NCBI RefSeq assembly: GCF_015353075.1
Contig: NZ_CP064187.1
Location: forward strand, 2,418,001 to 2,482,000
Direction: 5' to 3'
Source of the DNA: Rhizobium sp. 007
Lineage (GTDB): Bacteria; Pseudomonadota; Alphaproteobacteria; Rhizobiales; Rhizobiaceae
Length of the DNA stretch: 64,000 nt
Below are positions 9,782-18,099 of the stretch, in pieces. The notes beneath the pieces are model-generated. The model made no database searches, had not been told where the DNA came from, and saw only the letters and a program-made list of their open reading frames with translations. The position numbers and the translations under genes were made by a program. The stretch's first letter is position 1; the number at the start of each line of letters is the position of its first letter.

Positions 9782-11521
9782 ATGAAAAAGAAAGCTGAAT
9801 GGCCGCGTAAGCTGCGGTCGCAGGAATGGTACGGCGGCACGAGCCGAGACGTGATCTATCACCGCGGCTGGCTGAAGAACCAAGGGTATCCACACGACCT
9901 GTTCGACGGACGGCCGGTTATCGGCATCCTCAACACTTGGTCGGATCTGACGCCGTGCAACGGTCATTTGCGAGAGCTCGCCGAGAAGGTGAAGGCGGGC
10001 GTATGGGAAGCAGGCGGCTTCCCGGTCGAGGTGCCGGTGTTCTCGGCATCCGAAAACACCTTTCGCCCGACGGCGATGATGTATCGCAACCTTGCCGCGC
10101 TCGCGGTGGAGGAGGCGATCCGGGGCCAACCCATCGATGGCTGCGTGCTGATGGTCGGCTGCGACAAGACCACGCCGTCGCTTCTCATGGGGGCAGCTTC
10201 CTGCGACTTGCCCTCGATCGTCGTCACGGGTGGGCCGATGCTGAACGGCTATTTCCGCGGTGAACGCGTCGGCTCAGGCACGCATCTGTGGAAGTTTTCC
10301 GAAATGGTGAAGGCTGGCGAGATGACGCAGGCCGAGTTCCTCGAGGCGGAGGCCTCGATGAGCCGTTCGTCGGGCACCTGCAACACCATGGGCACCGCCT
10401 CTACCATGGCTTCCATGGCCGAGGCGCTCGGCATGGCGCTTTCCGGCAACGCCGCGATCCCGGCAGTCGATTCCCGCCGCAAGGTGATGGCACAGCTCAC
10501 CGGCCGGCGTATCGTTCAGATGGTTAAGGACGATCTGAAGCCCTCTGACATCATGACGAAAGAGGCCTTCGAGAACGCCATCCGCACCAATGCGGCTATC
10601 GGTGGATCGACCAACGCTGTCATCCACCTGCTCGCCATGGCCGGCCGGGTCGGCGTCGATCTTTCGCTGGACGATTGGGACCGCTGCGGCCGCGAGGTCC
10701 CGACCATCGTCAACCTGATGCCGTCGGGCAAGTACCTTATGGAGGAGTTCTTCTATGCCGGCGGCCTGCCGGTGGTGCTGAAGCGCCTCGGCGAGGCGGA
10801 CCTCCTGCACAAGGACGCGCTGACGGTATCCGGCGAAACCATGTGGGATGAGGTCAAGGACGTCGTCAACTGGAACGAGGATGTGATCCTGCCTGCCGAA
10901 AGGGCACTGACCTCTTCGGGCGGCATCGTCGTGCTGCGCGGCAATCTGGCGCCGAAGGGCGCGGTGCTGAAGCCTTCGGCCGCCTCCCCGCATCTGATGG
11001 TGCACCGTGGCAGGGCGGTCGTGTTCGAGGACATCGACGACTACAAGGCCAAGATCAACGACGACAGCCTCGACATCGACGAAACCTGTGTCATGGTCAT
11101 GAAGAACTGTGGACCAAGGGGCTATCCGGGCATGGCCGAGGTCGGCAACATGGGCCTGCCGCCCAAGGTGCTCAAGAAGGGCATCACCGACATGGTGCGC
11201 ATCTCCGACGCCCGCATGTCCGGAACGGCCTACGGCACCGTCGTGCTGCACACCTCCCCGGAAGCGGCGGTCGGCGGGCCGCTCGCGGTGGTGAAAAACG
11301 GCGACATGATCGAGATGGACGTGCCGAACCGTCGTCTGCATCTCGACATTTCTGAGGAGGAGCTGGCCCGGCGGCTCGCCGAATGGCAGCCGAACCATGA
11401 TCTGCCGACGTCCGGCTATGCCTGGCTGCACCAGCAGCATGTCGAAGGGGCCGATACCGGCGCCGACCTCGACTTCCTCAAGGGATGTCGCGGAAACGCG
11501 GTCGGCAAGGACAGCCACTAG
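9782..11521 (+). CDS. L-arabonate-type dehydratase (IlvD/Edd family)
   Basis: A 579-residue iron-sulphur dehydratase. The family's cysteines are visible: TPCNGHLREL near residue 60, GCDKTTPSLLMGAASCDLPS near 127-145, and SGTCNTMGTAST near 200. Enzymes of this clade dehydrate sugar acids such as L-arabonate or D-galactonate to 2-keto-3-deoxy acids. With gguC and the semialdehyde dehydrogenase it would take arabonate to 2-oxoglutarate. Dihydroxy-acid dehydratase for branched-chain amino acids (ilvD) is unlikely in this setting. It is the last gene of the run and is followed by a Rho-independent terminator. Confidence 0.88.
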   Translation: MKKKAEWPRKLRSQEWYGGTSRDVIYHRGWLKNQGYPHDLFDGRPVIGILNTWSDLTPCNGHLRELAEKVKAGVWEAGGFPVEVPVFSASENTFRPTAMMYRNLAALAVEEAIRGQPIDGCVLMVGCDKTTPSLLMGAASCDLPSIVVTGGPMLNGYFRGERVGSGTHLWKFSEMVKAGEMTQAEFLEAEASMSRSSGTCNTMGTASTMASMAEALGMALSGNAAIPAVDSRRKVMAQLTGRRIVQMVKDDLKPSDIMTKEAFENAIRTNAAIGGSTNAVIHLLAMAGRVGVDLSLDDWDRCGREVPTIVNLMPSGKYLMEEFFYAGGLPVVLKRLGEADLLHKDALTVSGETMWDEVKDVVNWNEDVILPAERALTSSGGIVVLRGNLAPKGAVLKPSAASPHLMVHRGRAVVFEDIDDYKAKINDDSLDIDETCVMVMKNCGPRGYPGMAEVGNMGLPPKVLKKGITDMVRISDARMSGTAYGTVVLHTSPEAAVGGPLAVVKNGDMIEMDVPNRRLHLDISEEELARRLAEWQPNHDLPTSGYAWLHQQHVEGADTGADLDFLKGCRGNAVGKDSH

Positions 11522-11549
11522 CGGAGCGCATCGAGACAGCAAATCGATG

Positions 11550-11574
11550 AGGCGGGGTGAAGCCCGCCTTTTTC
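11550..11574 (+). terminator. Rho-independent terminator of the chvE-gguABC catabolic run
   Basis: A perfect 7-bp stem AGGCGGG / CCCGCCT with a 6-base loop GTGAAG, followed by TTTTTC, 29 bases after the dehydratase stop. Confidence 0.85.
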
Positions 11575-11906
11575 GTTGGTTGGTGGATAGAAAAGGCGCT
11601 TCAGCGCCGCGTCGCCGACTGCCATGGCGGCGCCGATCCAGGCCTTACGCACCATCCAGCTCGAGGTTTTCGATGAACTGGCCACGCGCCGCCGCCTGGT
11701 TCAAGCCGCAAGTGCCGTTCGAGGGCGGCTATGGCCAGCTTACATCAAACGGTCATACAGGCCGATAAGGGTGACGTCGATTTCCTGGTCGGCCCGTGCG
11801 GCTCGAAGATCCCGATGGACCGCGCAGCCCCTGGGGCCAAACGGTCACCAGCGTCAAAAGGCGGTACGAAAGTTCCGCCTTTTTCTTTGCGAACCGCATT
11901 TCTTCC
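11575..11906. other. Non-coding or decayed stretch with a second terminator-like hairpin
   Basis: No convincing gene is seen. A reading frame from 11731 has no recognisable family. At 11856-11885 a hairpin (AAAAGGCGG, 10-base loop, CCGCCTTTT) with a U-tract resembles a Rho-independent terminator on the plus strand, which suggests that a gene once ended here. The stretch otherwise looks like eroded coding sequence. Confidence 0.4.
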
Positions 11907-11931
11907 GGAACGTTCTCGCCTCGCCGCCGTT
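11907..11931 (+). promoter_or_regulatory. EcfG-type general stress promoter
   Basis: GGAAC at 11907-11911 and GTT at 11929-11931 are separated by 17 bases, and the second element is CGTT, matching the alphaproteobacterial EcfG (general stress response) consensus. It sits 20 bases before the start codon of the 80-residue gene downstream, giving a very short leader. Confidence 0.65.
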
Positions 11932-11951
11932 ACCGCGGTAGGGAGGGAACC

Positions 11952-12194
11952 ATGCCTGGAGTGCAAAAATCGATTGTGCTCAGTGCCTTCAACAAGGATG
12001 AGCACGGTACCCTGATTCCGGCATTCGAGCCTCGGCAGATGAAGAGGGAAGAAACGGCCGTCTATATCGCCCAGACGCTCGTCAAGGATTATCATGGGGT
12101 CGTCGTCTGGTGCAGCGAGAAAAACCATGCCATCGGCGAACAAGGCCCATCGGTGATCCTGTTTCGCTCAGGTCTGGTGCCGGAATTCGAATAG
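11952..12194 (+). CDS. Small protein of unknown function, likely stress-induced
   Basis: An 80-residue soluble protein without signal peptide or membrane segment. I do not recognise a named domain; it reads as a compact alpha/beta fold (EETAVYIAQTLVKDYHGVVVWCSEKNHAIG). GGGAGGG six bases before the ATG is a strong ribosome site. The EcfG-type promoter just upstream suggests expression in the general stress response. It precedes the transglutaminase-like gene by 44 bases on the same strand and may be co-transcribed. Confidence 0.75.
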   Translation: MPGVQKSIVLSAFNKDEHGTLIPAFEPRQMKREETAVYIAQTLVKDYHGVVVWCSEKNHAIGEQGPSVILFRSGLVPEFE

Positions 12195-12238
12195 CCACAG
12201 CCCTTATCGTATCAAAGCTCCGGGGCGGGCGAGGCAGG

Positions 12239-13114
12239 ATGACCGTTTATTCCGTCAAGCACATCACGCATTATTCCTATAAACGGCCCGTTGCCTTTGG
12301 CCAGCACCGCGTGCTTTTCCGCCCGCGGGACAGCTTCGACCAGCGCCTTCTGGATGCAACGATGACGATCGATCCGGAACCGGCAGGAATCCGCTGGATA
12401 CACGACGTCTTCGGGAATTGCATTGCGCTCGTGGATATAGACCGGCCGGCCGATCAGTTGCGGTTCGAGACCAATATTCGCCTCGACCACACGCCGCAGG
12501 TGCCGCTCGATCTCGAAATCGATCGAAAGGCGCTAACCTACCCTTTTTCCTACGACGACGAGGAGATGACGGATCTTTCCTGCACGATCACGCGCCACTA
12601 CGAGGATCCGGGTGGTGCGGTCGCACACTGGGCGCATCAGTTCGTCGGAACACGCTCGTCGGGCCAGACAGGCCACGTCCTGATGACGCTCTGCTATGCG
12701 ATCCACGAGAGTTTCGTCTATGCCCGCCGCTCTGAACATGGAACGCAGGCTCCGATCCAGACGCTGATGATGCGGCAGGGAACTTGCCGCGACTTTGCCC
12801 TGCTGATGATGGAAGCGGCGCGTTCGCTTGGCCTGGCCGCCCGTTTCGTCACCGGCTATATCTACGTGCCGGATCGCGACGGCTCGACGACGCTCGGCGG
12901 CGGCTCGACGCATGCCTGGTGCCAGGTTTATCTCCCGGGCGCCGGCTGGGTGGAATTCGATCCCACGAACGGCATCGTCGGCAACCACGATCTGATCCGC
13001 GTCGGCGTTGCGCGCGATCCTCGCCAGGCGGTTCCGCTCTGGGGCAGCTATGACGGAGCGGCGGACGATTTCGACGACCTGGTTGTGCAGGTCAACGTCA
13101 CCACCCAACAGTAA
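12239..13114 (+). CDS. Transglutaminase-like cysteine protease-fold protein
   Basis: A 291-residue cytoplasmic protein with an N-terminal beta domain (about 1-95) and a C-terminal transglutaminase-like core. The full catalytic triad is visible: Cys183 in GTCRDFALLM, His225 in STHAWCQVY and Asp241 in EFDPTNG. Bacterial members are thought to act as peptidases or amidases. In many proteobacteria they sit next to alpha-E and circularly permuted ATP-grasp proteins, as here, in a predicted peptide-ligation/hydrolysis system. GAGGCAGG abuts the ATG. Confidence 0.88.
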   Translation: MTVYSVKHITHYSYKRPVAFGQHRVLFRPRDSFDQRLLDATMTIDPEPAGIRWIHDVFGNCIALVDIDRPADQLRFETNIRLDHTPQVPLDLEIDRKALTYPFSYDDEEMTDLSCTITRHYEDPGGAVAHWAHQFVGTRSSGQTGHVLMTLCYAIHESFVYARRSEHGTQAPIQTLMMRQGTCRDFALLMMEAARSLGLAARFVTGYIYVPDRDGSTTLGGGSTHAWCQVYLPGAGWVEFDPTNGIVGNHDLIRVGVARDPRQAVPLWGSYDGAADDFDDLVVQVNVTTQQ

Positions 13115-13204
13115 AATATGGCGAAGGGTCTCTTCCCTGTGGAACCGAAAGGTTCTGCTGGCGTTCCTTGATGGCCTGCGGGCTTGCTGAACGAAGGAGC
13201 TTCC

Positions 13205-14032
13205 ATGAAGATTCGCGCTGGTTTCACGATCGGCTATGAATGTGTGCAGCCAACGCCAATGCTTCTCGTCCTCAATGTCCACCCCTCGCGGCGTCCCGAC
13301 CTTCTGACGGATCAGGTGCTGTCGTTCAGCCAGCCGATCGCGGCGTGGAACTACACGGATAGTTTCGGGAATTCCTGCACACGCATCGTCGCCCCGCCGG
13401 GACTGACCACGATTTCGACCGTGTTCGAGATCTACGACAGCGGCCAGCCGGATGCGGTGCCGCTGGATGCGCAGCAACACGAGATCAAGGACCTGCCGGA
13501 CGACGTGCTCGTTTTCCTTCTCGGCAGCCGTTATTGCGATACGGACCGGTTGAGCGATTTCGCCTGGGCGACGTTCTCGAAGACGAAACTCGGCTGGCCG
13601 CGGGTGCAGGCCATTGCCGATTTCGTGCACGGCCATATCGAATTCGACTACCTGAAAGCCGATCTACTCCGTACCGCGCATGGTGGCTATTGCGACAAGA
13701 CCGGCGTCTGCCGCGACTTCGCGCATCTTGCCATAACGCTCTGCCGCTGCCTGAACATACCAGCGCGCTATTGCACAGGATATCTCGGCGATATCGGCGT
13801 GCCGCCCGATCCCGCGCCGATGGATTTCAGTGCCTGGTTCGAAGTCTATCTGGGCGGCCACTGGCATACGGTCGATGCCCGGCACAACGTTCCGCGCATC
13901 GGCCGCATACTGATGGGAACCGGCCGCGATGCGACGGATGTGGCCATCTCGACCGCTTTCGGCCCGGCTGTATTGAAGCAGTTCGATGTCGTGACGGAAG
14001 AGGTGCCCAGCGATAACGACGCCATCTCCTGA
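13205..14032 (+). CDS. Transglutaminase-like protein lacking the usual catalytic His
   Basis: A 275-residue paralogue of its upstream neighbour. The Cys is kept (Cys169 in GVCRDFAHLAITLC) and so is the Asp (VDARHN, Asp224). The position that is His in the other two paralogues (THAW) is Ser here (DFSAWFEVY, residue 209). Either another residue serves as base or the protein has a non-catalytic or altered role. AAGGAG is placed seven bases before the ATG at 13205. It lies 90 bases after the first transglutaminase-like gene on the same strand. Confidence 0.85.
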   Translation: MKIRAGFTIGYECVQPTPMLLVLNVHPSRRPDLLTDQVLSFSQPIAAWNYTDSFGNSCTRIVAPPGLTTISTVFEIYDSGQPDAVPLDAQQHEIKDLPDDVLVFLLGSRYCDTDRLSDFAWATFSKTKLGWPRVQAIADFVHGHIEFDYLKADLLRTAHGGYCDKTGVCRDFAHLAITLCRCLNIPARYCTGYLGDIGVPPDPAPMDFSAWFEVYLGGHWHTVDARHNVPRIGRILMGTGRDATDVAISTAFGPAVLKQFDVVTEEVPSDNDAIS

Positions 14033-14044
14033 ACATTTTCACGA

Positions 14045-14308
14045 TCAGCGGAAATCCCGTGCGGTGAGCGTCAGATTGTTTCCGCGCCGATTTGCATAGG
14101 CTCTGGCGGCTGCTTCCTGGATCGTAGAGCGTGCGGCGTCAAAGGCATTGAGACAGGCAAGCTCCGAAGCGTTCGCCGCAGCGGATTGTCCAAGCGCGGC
14201 TGCTTCGACGAGAAACCTGATTTCGAACATGCCGTCGTAGCCGGTAAAGCGTACAGCCTTCCTCGTTTCGTCGAAAGTACGGCTTCTGTTGGGAAAGATA
14301 AGCGTCAT
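14045..14308 (-). CDS. DUF1488-type small protein
   Basis: An 87-residue protein resembling the DUF1488 family: FPNRSRTFDETRKAVRFTGYDGMFEIRF is close to the family's opening pattern, with a helical middle rich in Ala. The function is unknown. It lies tail-to-tail with the second transglutaminase-like gene and four bases downstream of the 76-residue gene on the same strand, so the two are probably one transcript. Confidence 0.7.
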   Translation of the reverse strand: MTLIFPNRSRTFDETRKAVRFTGYDGMFEIRFLVEAAALGQSAAANASELACLNAFDAARSTIQEAAARAYANRRGNNLTLTARDFR

Positions 14309-14312
14309 TCGG

Positions 14313-14543
14313 TTAGTCCTCCAAATGAGCGCGGTCAGCGCGAAGAGCTGCAGCGATCAGATCGCATTCAAAAGTGTGGGCACGCAGTTGCTGATTGAAA
14401 TCGACGAGCTGTTCTGTGGCCAGCGAGGTCGGTTCTCCCCGCAGTAAAACACCCGCAATATGGGCTTCCTGCGCCGCGATGTGCTTTCTGTCTTCCGCCA
14501 CGCGCCGGCGGGAAAGCTCCAGATCTTTCGAAGAATAAGCCAT
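14313..14543 (-). CDS. Small helical protein of unknown function
   Basis: A 76-residue protein predicted to be mostly helical and charged (LELSRRRVAEDRKHIAAQEAHI, then FNQQLRAHTFECDLIAAAL), suggesting a short coiled-coil. No family is recognised with certainty. It is followed after four bases by the DUF1488-type gene. It lies about 100 bases downstream of the third transglutaminase-like gene on the same strand. Confidence 0.6.
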   Translation of the reverse strand: MAYSSKDLELSRRRVAEDRKHIAAQEAHIAGVLLRGEPTSLATEQLVDFNQQLRAHTFECDLIAAALRADRAHLED

Positions 14544-14642
14544 GGCTTATTATAGCACGGCTTTGAGCCGAAATCTAAGTAACGCCAAAATGAAAATCTT
14601 CCGATCTTCTTTTCTGCGAATAGTTTTAAGCCACGCTGGCCA

Positions 14643-15461
14643 TCAGCTCTGGCTTTGCATCTGGCCCTGATCTTCGACCTTGACCATGACCGAGAGTTTC
14701 TCGCCCGGCGTGCCGATGCGCATGCCGGAAACAGGGGCTGCGTCGCGGTAGCACAGGCCGGAAGCGACGCGGACGTAGCGGGCATCGGGGCAGATGTCGT
14801 TTGCCGGATCGAAGCCGACCCAGCCGAGGCCAGGAATGTGCGCTTCGCCCCAAGCATGCGTCGCGGCCTGCTCCGCCTTTCCCTCCATCATCAGGTAGCC
14901 GGAGACATAGCGCGTCGGCACCTGCAGTGCGCGGGCCGCCGAAACGAAGATGTGGGCGTGGTCCTGGCAAACGCCGCTCTTCTTCTCCATCGCCTGTTCG
15001 GCGGTCGTGTCCGTGTTGCTGGTTCCAGGCTTGTAGTCGACCGCTTCGTGAATGGCCCCCATCAGCGCGTGCATCAGCGCGAGTTCATTGTCGCCGTTTA
15101 CTGTCCGTATGAGTTCCCTGATGAGCCTGCCGGGCTTGGTGCGCGGCGTGTCGCGCAGGAACAGCCAAAGCGGGCAGAAGCCTGTATGCGGGCCGGTCAC
15201 TCCATTGCGATCTTCGGTTTCGACTTCACCCTCGGCGACGATGCGCGTCACCTGCTGTTCGCCTTGCAGCGAGACGAGGTTCACATGGTTGCCGAACTGG
15301 TCGTCATACTCCACCTCTGGCTTGGCGCCTTCGACATGCAACGACCAGTTCAAAACGCTTTGACCGAAGGCTGAGGGCGGTGTCAGGCGCAGCCGCTGCA
15401 GCGAGAACTGCGACGGCTCGTCGTAGTGGTATTCGGTGACATGGCTAATCTTCAGTCTCAT
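14643..15461 (-). CDS. Transglutaminase-like protein of the alpha-E/ATP-grasp operon
   Basis: A 272-residue protein with an N-terminal beta domain and a transglutaminase core with a complete triad: Cys165 (SGVCQDHAHIF), His202 (THAWGEAHIP) and Asp218 (GFDPANDI). It is the third gene of a minus-strand operon after the permuted ATP-grasp and alpha-E genes, a widely conserved trio. From the family literature, the ATP-grasp would form an amide or peptide bond and the transglutaminase-like enzyme would cleave or transfer it; the substrate is unknown. A 12-base gap separates it from the alpha-E gene. Confidence 0.9.
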   Translation of the reverse strand: MRLKISHVTEYHYDEPSQFSLQRLRLTPPSAFGQSVLNWSLHVEGAKPEVEYDDQFGNHVNLVSLQGEQQVTRIVAEGEVETEDRNGVTGPHTGFCPLWLFLRDTPRTKPGRLIRELIRTVNGDNELALMHALMGAIHEAVDYKPGTSNTDTTAEQAMEKKSGVCQDHAHIFVSAARALQVPTRYVSGYLMMEGKAEQAATHAWGEAHIPGLGWVGFDPANDICPDARYVRVASGLCYRDAAPVSGMRIGTPGEKLSVMVKVEDQGQMQSQS

Positions 15462-15473
15462 CTCATGCCCCGC

Positions 15474-16418
15474 TTATACGTAGAACCGATAGCCGTCGGA
15501 AATTTCCATGCCCAGCTGGTTGTTGCGATTGACGAAATCCTCAAGGAATTCGTGCAGCCCCTGGTCCATGACGTCCTTGATCTGCCTCGTTTGCAATGAT
15601 GTCCGGATGGCGTCGGCGGTATCGTGGGCCGACAGCCGTTCACCACCGTAACTGCTCGATATATAGCCGAGGTTGCTGACGATCTTTTCGTAGCAATAGG
15701 CCAGCGACCGCGGCATCTGGCCATTCAAGATCAGGAAGTCGGCGATATTGGCCGCCTTGTACTCCTCATCATAGGCCCAGCTATAGGAACGGTGCGCTGA
15801 AACCGAACGCAGGATCGATTCCCACTGCACATTGTCGATCGAGGACCCCACCTGCGAGATGGATGGCAGCAGCACGTAGTACTTCACGTCGAGAATGCGG
15901 CTCGTATTGTCCGCCCGCTCGATGAAGGTGCCGATGCGCGCGAAGTTATAGAGCTCGTTTCTCAGCATCGAGCCATGAAAGGCCCCGCGGATAAGGCCCG
16001 CGCGCCGCTTGATGACATCGATGACCTCGGGCATTTCGGCCGCCTTGAGGCGCTTGGAAAGCAGGGCCTTGAGCTCGATCCAGCATTCGTTGGTCGCCTC
16101 CCAGGTCTCGCGCGTCAGAGCCGTGCGAACCATGCGGGCGTTGTTGCGGCCGGAATCGATGCACGACATCACGCTCGACGGGTTCGAATGATCGCGCAGC
16201 AGATAGTCGATCGCATCGACCCTGGTGAGTTTGGCGTGCCCTTCGTCGTAGGCTTCGCGGACACCCGCACTCTGCAGCACGCCATCCCAGTCGTCGTCGC
16301 CTGTGCCGCTTCGGGTCAGCGACATGCGCAGGCCGGCATCGATAAGACGCGCGATATTCTCGGCGCGCTCGATGTAACGGAACATCCAGTAGAGTCCGTT
16401 TGCAGTTCTTCCGAGCAT
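15474..16418 (-). CDS. Alpha-E domain protein
   Basis: A 314-residue all-helical protein of the alpha-E family: it begins LGRTANGLYWMFRYIERAEN and contains NFARIGTFIERADNTSRILDVKYY, both family hallmarks. It is thought to partner the circularly permuted ATP-grasp enzyme. Its ATG overlaps the ATP-grasp stop by one base (TGATG), with GGAGG upstream, which shows tight translational coupling. I therefore use 16418 and not the longer in-frame start at 16436. Confidence 0.92.
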   Translation of the reverse strand: MLGRTANGLYWMFRYIERAENIARLIDAGLRMSLTRSGTGDDDWDGVLQSAGVREAYDEGHAKLTRVDAIDYLLRDHSNPSSVMSCIDSGRNNARMVRTALTRETWEATNECWIELKALLSKRLKAAEMPEVIDVIKRRAGLIRGAFHGSMLRNELYNFARIGTFIERADNTSRILDVKYYVLLPSISQVGSSIDNVQWESILRSVSAHRSYSWAYDEEYKAANIADFLILNGQMPRSLAYCYEKIVSNLGYISSSYGGERLSAHDTADAIRTSLQTRQIKDVMDQGLHEFLEDFVNRNNQLGMEISDGYRFYV

Positions 16419-17827
16419 CAATCCTCCAATACCCAAGTGTCTTTGGTACCGCCGCCCTGGCTCGAATTGACGACCAGCGAGCCCTGCTTCAGCGCGACGC
16501 GGGTCAAGCCGCCCGGAATGATCTGCACCTTGTCGGAAACCAGCACATAGGGCCGCAGGTCCACATGGCGCGGTGCGATGCCCTTGTTGACGAGGATCGG
16601 CACCGTGGAGAGCGACAGCGTCGGCTGGGCGATGTAGTTGTTCGGTCGGGCCTTCAGCTTTTCGGCAAAATCGGCCCGCTCCTTTTTCGAGGCCGTCGGG
16701 CCGACCAGCATGCCGTAGCCCCCGGAGCCATGCACCTCTTTCACGACGAGTTCTTCGAGGTGTTCCAGCACATATTTGAGGCTGTCGGCCTCCGAGCAGC
16801 GCCAGGTCGGCACGTTTTCGAGAAGCGCCTTCCGGCCGGTATAGAACTCGACGATCTCCGGCATGTAGGAATAGATCGCCTTGTCGTCGCAGATGCCGGT
16901 GCCCGGCGCATTGGCGATGGTGATGTTGCCGGAGCGGTAGACATCCATGATGCCCGGAATGCCGAGGGCGGAATCGGCACGGAATGTCAGCGGATCGAGG
17001 AAGTCGTCATCGACGCGGCGATAAAGCACGTCGATCGCCTCATAGCCGCGGGTCGTGCGCATCTTCACCTTGCCGTCGATGACGCGCAGATCCGCCCCCT
17101 CCACCAGTTCCACGCCCATCATGTCGGCGAGGAACGAATGCTCGTAATAAGCGGAATTGTAGATGCCGGGCGTCAGCACGGCGACGCGCGGCTTGCCCTT
17201 GCAGCCGGGAGGGGCGAGCGAGGCAAGCGATTGGCGCAGCAGATACGGGTAGTCCTCGACGCGCTGGACCTTGTTCTCGTGGAAGAGTTCCGGAAACATC
17301 TGCATCATGGTTTCCCGGTTTTCCAGCATATAGCTGACGCCGGACGGTGTGCGGGCATTGTCTTCCAGCACGTAGAACTGATCCTCGCCGGTGCGCACGA
17401 TGTCGGTGCCGACGATATGCGTATAGACGCCGCCGGGGGGGCGGAAGCCGATCATCTCGGAAAGAAACGTATCGTTCTTCTCGATCAGCTCACGCGGAAT
17501 GCGGCCGGCGCGGATGATCTCCTGCTTGTGGTAGATGTCGTCCAGGAAGGCATTCAGCGCAATCACGCGCTGCTCGATGCCCTGAGCGAGCTTCCGCCAT
17601 TCGCGGCCGGAAATGATGCGCGGGATGATGTCGAAGGGAATGAGCTTCTCGGAGGAATCCGCATGTCCGTAAACTGCGAAGGTGATGCCGGTTTTCCGGA
17701 AGATGTTTTCCGCGTCGCGAGATTTGGCAATCAGATGCGCCCTGTCCTGGGCATTGTACCACTCGAAATATTTCTCATATGGCTGACGGGGATTTTCATC
17801 CCCGGTGATCATTTCATCAAATGCCAA
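16418..17827 (-). CDS. Circularly permuted ATP-grasp protein
   Basis: A 469-residue protein of the circularly permuted ATP-grasp family. Recognisable blocks are FDIIPRIISGREW, FYVLEDNARTPSGVSYMLENR, VLYRRVDDDFLDPL, NAPGTGICDDKAIYSYMP and the ATP-site KEVHGSGGYGMLVGP. The family is predicted to ligate amines to carboxylates using ATP. It starts the operon ATP-grasp, alpha-E, transglutaminase-like. About 270 bases upstream contain no other gene, so the promoter should lie there. The product is not known. Confidence 0.92.
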   Translation of the reverse strand: MAFDEMITGDENPRQPYEKYFEWYNAQDRAHLIAKSRDAENIFRKTGITFAVYGHADSSEKLIPFDIIPRIISGREWRKLAQGIEQRVIALNAFLDDIYHKQEIIRAGRIPRELIEKNDTFLSEMIGFRPPGGVYTHIVGTDIVRTGEDQFYVLEDNARTPSGVSYMLENRETMMQMFPELFHENKVQRVEDYPYLLRQSLASLAPPGCKGKPRVAVLTPGIYNSAYYEHSFLADMMGVELVEGADLRVIDGKVKMRTTRGYEAIDVLYRRVDDDFLDPLTFRADSALGIPGIMDVYRSGNITIANAPGTGICDDKAIYSYMPEIVEFYTGRKALLENVPTWRCSEADSLKYVLEHLEELVVKEVHGSGGYGMLVGPTASKKERADFAEKLKARPNNYIAQPTLSLSTVPILVNKGIAPRHVDLRPYVLVSDKVQIIPGGLTRVALKQGSLVVNSSQGGGTKDTWVLED

Positions 17828-18099
17828 AGGTGTGGCTCCCCTTCTTTTTGTTCATTTGAATACAATGCAAAAGGCAATGCAAGAACCATGCACAGTTCGA
17901 AGAGAAGATTCCTAAAATCCTCCTCGGCGCCAAAAACAGCCGAAAAACCGGGCATTTAGGCGGCTGCATCGCGAGGGCCTGGACGGCCGGTCGAGCGAGC
18001 ACGACCAAAAAGTGGGCATGTGATTATTTTCCGCCCGCCCCGTCGAGGCAAATCGCGCCAGTGGACTTTGCGTGGAGTGCGCCCGCAACGGCCGATCGC

